Shown: in pieces, positions 59,000 to 64,000 of the stretch
Numbering within the stretch: the stretch's first letter is position 1
Layout of the letters: every line of letters starts with the position of its first letter
Origin: Diplonema papillatum
Lineage: Eukaryota > Euglenozoa > Diplonemea > Diplonemida > Diplonemidae
Direction: 5' to 3'
Length of the DNA: 64,000 bases
Assembly (NCBI GenBank): GCA_030068145.1
Contig: JAPJBO010000372.1
Coordinates: forward strand, 1 to 64,000
Made by a program: the position numbers and the translations under genes
Notes under the pieces: generated by a model
The model's input: only the letters and a program-made list of their open reading frames with translations
What the model was told of the DNA's origin: nothing
Database searches by the model: none

Positions 59000-59439
59000 A
59001 GTACAGTTTCGCACTTCCCGGGCTCGCGATCGCTGCCTAGACCAGTGTTGCCTGCAGGCGCGTCTGCAGACGATTTTCAATTTTTTGAAAAACTGGCGGT
59101 CAGTTAGATTCCGACAATCACTGGCAGTCCCAGCTTTTCCTGTTGAGCAGTCGCTGCGTGAGAAACTCTTTCAACGCACGGCAAAGACACATATGCACGT
59201 GCACACTTACACTCCGGACTTCGAAGCTGTATGGCTGGACCTTCTTTATACATGAAGGATATCCAAGCAGGCGGAGCTGCTGACCGTTTCTGCACGTCTG
59301 CGGACACAACACTGGCCTCGACGGAGTGATGTAAAAGTCCAGACCGATCCCCACGCGTTCCCAGTCCATGATCGCGGCCGCGAAATTTATGCGCAAGCAG
59401 TTGGATGCCATGCGCAATCCTCACACTTTCTAGAGCTGA

Positions 59440-59530
59440 CCAACAAGGTAACCGAGGCGGGTCGTGCGCACGACCTTGGCGTTGAAGGCTGCGGCATGTT
59501 CGTTGGGGTTCGGATCTTTGTCCTCAACGA
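59440..59530 (+). pseudogene. Decayed fragment similar to the LOG-like gene
   Basis: The frame reads VTEAGRAHDLGVEGCGMFVG, aligning with EVGNRVAHDLGILSCGMFVD (about 568-587) of the upstream gene. 'gcgcacgacct' and 'gggatgttcgttg'-like words are shared at nucleotide level. The match is lost after about 30 codons and a TGA follows. It probably marks a former tandem copy. Confidence 0.5.
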
Positions 59531-59599
59531 GACCCATTGACGGTCACGAGCTCAAATCTATCTTTTTCCGTGTACAACTCCACGGTCAACGAGCCCTGA

Positions 59600-60560
59600 C
59601 CCAACTTTTCCCTTGCATTCTTAACCCGTGCATGGTGCACAGAAAAGCGAAACGCTTCCACACAACGTTGAGGGTGCTGTGCTGAGCAGAGATTGTTCTG
59701 CTGCGCCTGTAGGCCGTGTCGAAACCCACCGTGCGGTGATGAGCTTCATCTTTCTGATGTCATCCCACAGCACGAGGTTGGCGGGCAGCCTCTATATTTC
59801 GACTTCCTCTATTCCCCCACCCAAGCTCGGATTCAAAAAATACGAGTTTTGGTAAGTTTCAAGGCTGAAGCTCAAAGAAACGATCCGTGTAGTAAGCCGC
59901 CTACTACCTAACAGCACCGGCTACTCTGCGAACTGACGGAATGCGCTGACCAGGTGGGAAATTTACCGTTTTCCAGTCCCCTCGCATCTGCGGGTGTTCG
60001 ATTGGACACTGCCACCGCTGGTTATGGTGTTCTTGTTGTTGCTTGCTTGCCTTTCTTTTTGCGTCAGCCGCGCAACCTGTGGCGAAACTGAACGCCGAGA
60101 GGGCCCTCTGTGGCGATGATGCCAGCAGAGGCCACCTCCAAGATCAGGGTAGTACGGTCAACGAAACTGCAAGAAGAAGATCAGAGGCTACCAAGATGCA
60201 GTATCCGGAGCTTTCACCGGAGAAGTAACGTTGCGCGGCGCGAGAGGTGTGCCGACATGGAAACTCTATACAGAATCCATCCGCATTATCTACTTCCAAC
60301 TCGTACGCGGAGCTAAATTGGAAATTGACCAGCGTGTTGGGGGAGCAGATTAGCGAATCGCAACAGGCCAGCTTTTTCCCGGCAAGTGCAAGCAACCGCC
60401 GCGCCCATTCTTCCACGCAACAATCAAAAGAAACGGGCGGGAGGGGGGAAAGGGGGGGCCCCACGCAGCCCTGCGCCATCGGAAGCGAAAAGGAGAACTG
60501 CGTGGATGCGACAAATTAGGGCAGAAAACACCGCGAAAGTTGAAGTCGTAATTTAGGCAC
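59600..60560. other. No gene recognised
   Basis: It includes the tail of family D at about 60136-60168. Otherwise no supported feature. Confidence 0.4.
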
Positions 60561-60561
60561 G

Positions 60562-63500
60562 ATGGTCCAGTCGAAGGCGAAGAAGGCGGACCCGAAGGCG
60601 GCGTTTCGGAAGGCGAAGCAGAAGGTCGGGAAGAAGAAGTTGCTGCCTGTGGCTGCGACGAAGGCCGAGATCCATGCGACCACTCTGTTCATGAAGAAGC
60701 AGACCCGGGATGATACGGGCGAAGAGTACCGGAACCAGCGCTCCCTAACACTGACCGACTGTCTGGGGAAGCTCAAGCATTATAACGCGAACACCCGCAA
60801 GGAAGCAGTTCTCGCTCTCCACGGCATGGTCAAGGTGTGCCTACCACAACCTCACAGTTTACTTTTGAGGCACGACACTGCGCAACCAACGCAACGCAGT
60901 AGGCATTCTTCTGCATTTGATCAATACGACAACGCTCAACGCCGCTTGACGATGCTAGCCAATTGCAGCGCAAAGCGCACAAGGAGCCACGGTAGTCCAC
61001 CGTACTGCCGTTGAAAGCTAGACCGGCTTGTACCAGGTTTTATTCTGGCCATAAATCCACCAGTTGGTATGGCCAGATTCACTGAATAGCTGAACAGCAT
61101 CACGAAGGGGCTGGTCGGATTCACTAACCAGCTGGTCAGATCGACTGGAGTTCCAATCGGAATTGAAGCGGAGTGTGGAACCCCCCTCTTCACAACCAGA
61201 CTCACAGCGCTGTCCTGCCTGCAGGCACTCAGGTTCCGTGCTGATGCCGCCTTCTGCGTTTGTGGCTTGAAGGAACGAAACACGGCGCAGACGGGACCAG
61301 CGCGTTGTTGGGGAGGTGTCCTGCCTAAACATGCAACTGAGATTCCCCCCCCCCCCCGCCGAGTCTCACACCCCCTGTTTCCCTTTTCCCGTCCGTGTTT
61401 TTCTCTTTACACGGTAGTGAAACGCGCGTAACGCTCTCGCTATTTCTTTCTTTTCGGGAGGTCTGCGGGCGTGAGCGTGGGCGTGATTCACGCGCATACC
61501 AAAAAAGCCCGTTTTTGTACGCGCGTGAATCTGTGTGGCAAGAAACCCGTATGATGTCCCCAAAGGCTTTCGTTTTCTCGCACGGCCATTCGCCTGTGCT
61601 TGTAAACGGCGCTACGCATATCGTCGGTTCAACCTTGTGCAGCGTCTTTCCGACCTGCAACGGACATGAAGCGCGCAGACAACCTCCTACTCTACTACAA
61701 CTGCCTGTGGAAGGGTGTACACCCGGTACGACGTGCTCAGCGCACCAAAACGGACAGTTTTGGATCACACGCGTGAAAAAACGGAGCTTCTTCGTTGTAG
61801 CAATCGCGGATTGGAAACGATCGTGTACGAGACTTCGTGATTATAGCCTGCAAAAAAACGATCGTTTTTTTTTTTTCATAGGGGTTTGCTTCACGTTGGA
61901 CGGCCCAAGAGAAGTGACGAGTAGTTCGAGTAATGTTTTGTGTATCACGTTACTGCCACGACGGCGCTACGGCACTACGATCGAACAGACAGTCGAGGGT
62001 GGGCATCAGATTTGTCTTTGAAGAACCAACTCGTCGGAACGGTTCATCGGAGTTCGCTGGAGTCAAAGCATTGTCTTAGGTTTTAGGAAAATCAAGTTAA
62101 TCATAAAGAAGTACGAAGAAGAAAGTGCGAGACCAGGGGAGGAGGAAGGCGTCAGTACAAGCATTCACCAAAAACCTAGACGGACGGGTTGGTAGAAAAA
62201 GTTGGGAGTAGCAGAAATTCGTTGGCTTGGTCAAGAGTTGCCACAGCACAGGAGTGCGGCCGAGGGCATCCTGCAGGAGAAGCCATGTCCAGGCCCGAGG
62301 CAAGCAGATCAGCTCGAAAGACAGCAACAAGCAAGTAGAAAAAGCACTCTGATGAGCAGCAAAAGCTTCAGTCTCCGCCGCCAGCCTCAGAGTTGAGTCG
62401 GGAAGGATACATGTCGATAATCCTTGAGTGGGCATATAATGCATGATTGCGGAAAAGGACGAGAAAAAGAGCATGGGACTCTACCACTTTACCACCATCT
62501 ACTGAACAACCTTCTCGAGGAGCGCACTAACATCTTGCTGAAGAGGATAAGAATTCCGGAAGCGACGTCAACGGCATGCAAAAGAGGGAGAAGGCGTCGG
62601 CCGCAGCTGCGGTGGCGACGATCAAACGTCAACGCATCAGAGATTGCTGGCAATGCTTAGCGGGTTGCTGGCAACCCTTTCCGACGTGAAAGGCCATGAA
62701 ACAGCTGAATCTGGCCGCCGAAGTCAGTTTCTACACAAGAAATAGACGTTTCCAACAGTGGTTGATTCATATTTTCAACAGGAAAACTGAGAAGTAAAAA
62801 ACGATCGTTTTTTAAAAACGATAAAAAACGATGATATTTCACTTTGGAAAATGATCGTTTTATTTATCGTTTTCATTCCGTGAACAAATGCATTGTAAAC
62901 ACGAAAGAGAACGCTGGCAGCGTGGGAGAAGATTAGCCTAACGATCATATTCACTCACCATCATCCACTAGCAGGCTAATCCTCCCCCGGCACGTACAAA
63001 CAAAAAATGGCACTTACTCGGACTAGTATCCTCGAGGATGAAGTCAACTAAGGCACAGTGCCCGTTTGCAAGCTACCGCGCTGCGCGGAGTTTGACGACG
63101 GGAAGTGTGACTGCGTGTTTGCCTCGTGCATCATCGCACACCAGTCGACTGCTATGCTAGCATCCACCATGCATGAGAGGCAGTGCTCTGCCTAAACATT
63201 AAACTAAGATTTTCCCCCCAGGTAACCGTCGAAGGCACTGCGCTGGCGATCCCTTGCAGCACGCACGCGGCGCTGTTCCAGCAGACGCTGCCGCTGCTGT
63301 CGGACGCCGACGGCGAGGTCCGCCGTGCGGTCGTGGCGCTGGCGAAGGTGGCCGCGCAGCTCGCGCGGAAGGAGGGCACCCTCGGCTCGCTGCTGCCGCT
63401 GATGGTCCGCTACGTTGCGGTCGCCCTCACGCACATGGACGCCGCCGTGCGGACCTCCGGGTGCAAAGCCCTGCACCTCCTGTGCCGGCACATATCCATT

Positions 63501-64000
63501 CCAAGCACGTGTTCGTGCAAACCTGCAAAACTCCCCCCCCGCCATGAGAGGCATGCATTCTGCCCAAACACTAAACCAAAGCATCTATAATTCCTCCCCG
63601 AGTCTTATATTCCCCGTCTCCTTTCCCCTGTGTTTTTCTATTTAGCATTTTCTTCGAAGAAGGCTTGATGCTAGTATCGAACATGCATGAGTAGTACTGC
63701 CTGAACACTACTTACTATGATTTCCCCCCACTTGCAGGTAACCGTGGAAGGCACTGCGCTGGCGATCCCTTGCAGCACGCACGCGGCGCTGTTCCAGCAG
63801 ACGCTGCCGCTGCTGTCGGACGCCGACGGCGAGGTCCGCCGTGCGGTCGTGGCGCTGGTGAAGGTGGCCGCGCAGCTCGCGCGGAAGGAGGGCACCCTCG
63901 GCTCGCTGCTGCCGCTGATGGTCCGCTACGTTGCGGTCGCCCTCACGCACATGGACGCCGCCGTGCGGACCTCCGGGTGCAAAGCCCTGCACCTCCTGTG
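60562..64000 (+). CDS. IPI1/TEX10-like pre-rRNA processing protein (5' part, runs off the window)
   Basis: Nucleolar component of the Rix1/PELP1 complex needed for ITS2 processing and pre-60S maturation. Exon 1 (60562-60834) encodes 91 residues: a Lys/Ala-rich start (MVQSKAKKADPKAAFRKAKQ), then LFMKKQTRDD, RNQRSLTLTDCLGKLKHYNA and NTRKEAVLALHGMVK, the conserved entry of the family's helical-repeat domain. A donor GTGTGC follows. The next exon begins GTA ACC GTC after 'cccccag' at 63222 in matching phase. It encodes a HEAT-like repeat pair with DADGEVRRAVVALAKV and YVAVALTHMDAAVRTSG. The same exon occurs again from 63738 to the window end. The remaining C-terminal part lies outside. Intron 1 (about 2.4 kb) holds families H and E and hairpins. 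Confidence 0.85.
61185..61318 (+). repeat. Family H in the IPI1/TEX10 intron
   Basis: 'agactcacagcgctgtcctg', 'gtgctgatgccgccttctgc' and 'gaaacacggcgcagacggga' in family order. It is followed by a 'ctgcctaaacatgcaactga' word like those at 63.2 kb. Confidence 0.65.
61485..61531. other. Hairpin GATTCACGCGC
   Basis: GATTCACGCGC and its complement face each other across a 'aaaaagcccgttttt' centre that also pairs, giving about 20 pairs. AACGATCGTT palindromes follow at 61858 and 62797. Confidence 0.5.
62893..63175 (+). mobile_element. Family E element copy with inactivated ORF
   Basis: The leader ('gtaaacacgaaagagaacgc' to 'cctcccccggcacgtacaaa') is followed by ATG at 63007 and MALTRTSILEDEVN, then an in-frame TAA where the 28.4 kb copy has TGG-type sense codons. 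Past the stop the same frame continues as KLPRCAEFDDGKCDCVFASC, parallel to KLPRGEDYDEAESECIFATC. It ends about 45 bp before the duplicated exon. Confidence 0.65.

Noticed and set aside
59118-59417. Minus-strand frame with FAAAIMDWERVGIGLDFY
   Set aside because: Looks protein-like for about 40 residues but no family, splice sites or partner exons could be supported.
61395-62021. 208-codon frame in the IPI1/TEX10 intron
   Set aside because: Contains hairpin and homopolymer sequence, low-quality composition and no recognisable domain; lies between matched exons.

Overview
The window is nuclear DNA from a eukaryotic microbe. Coding blocks are interrupted by GT-AG introns, genes are far apart, and most of the sequence is dispersed repeats and microsatellites. 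An ARP2 actin-related protein, a RecQ helicase with a presequence-like N-terminus and a PhoD-type phosphatase with a possible C-terminal membrane anchor suggest a protist, perhaps an alga of the stramenopile or haptophyte type. That taxonomic guess is inference, and nothing here fixes the species. No bacterial-style operon, CRISPR array or viral gene was seen. All recognised genes lie on the + strand.  Layout: 0-17 kb is repeat-dominated: two copies of a TIR element rich in TAACGTTA, tandem arrays at 1.9-2.8 and 11.2-11.7 kb, a (CA)n tract, and an antisense fragment of the 18S rRNA 3' end. 17.9-20.7 kb holds the PhoD-like phosphatase, whose probable second exon lies beyond an intron carrying about 630 bp of (CAA)n. 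20.7-37 kb is mostly repeats, with an unrecognised proline-rich gene (26.1-27.0 kb), degraded copies of an element encoding a PHD-like finger, two more 18S-like fragments and several TIR elements. 37.8-45.7 kb is the RecQ gene. 48.2-53.4 kb is ARP2 in four exons. 56.8-59.0 kb is a 738-residue intronless LOG-like protein, followed by a decayed fragment of a similar gene. 60.6 kb to the window end is the start of an IPI1/TEX10 ribosome-biogenesis gene.  Main observations: (1) the RecQ exon carrying the zinc-binding module occurs seven times in tandem (40.7-43.7 kb), only the last copy continuing into the rest of the protein; (2) an IPI1/TEX10 exon is likewise duplicated almost exactly; (3) two MITE-like elements with CAGGGCTTACGCTCC-type termini each have perfect 8-bp target duplications, one inside a RecQ intron; (4) the TAACGTTA elements have CATAGATGGCC termini and 6-bp target duplications; (5) a four-copy dispersed element has an ORF starting MALTRTDILE with a PHD-like finger, every copy being damaged or partial. 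The genes have unrelated housekeeping roles (DNA repair, actin nucleation, pre-60S maturation, phosphate or nucleotide metabolism) and show no sign of acting as one pathway.
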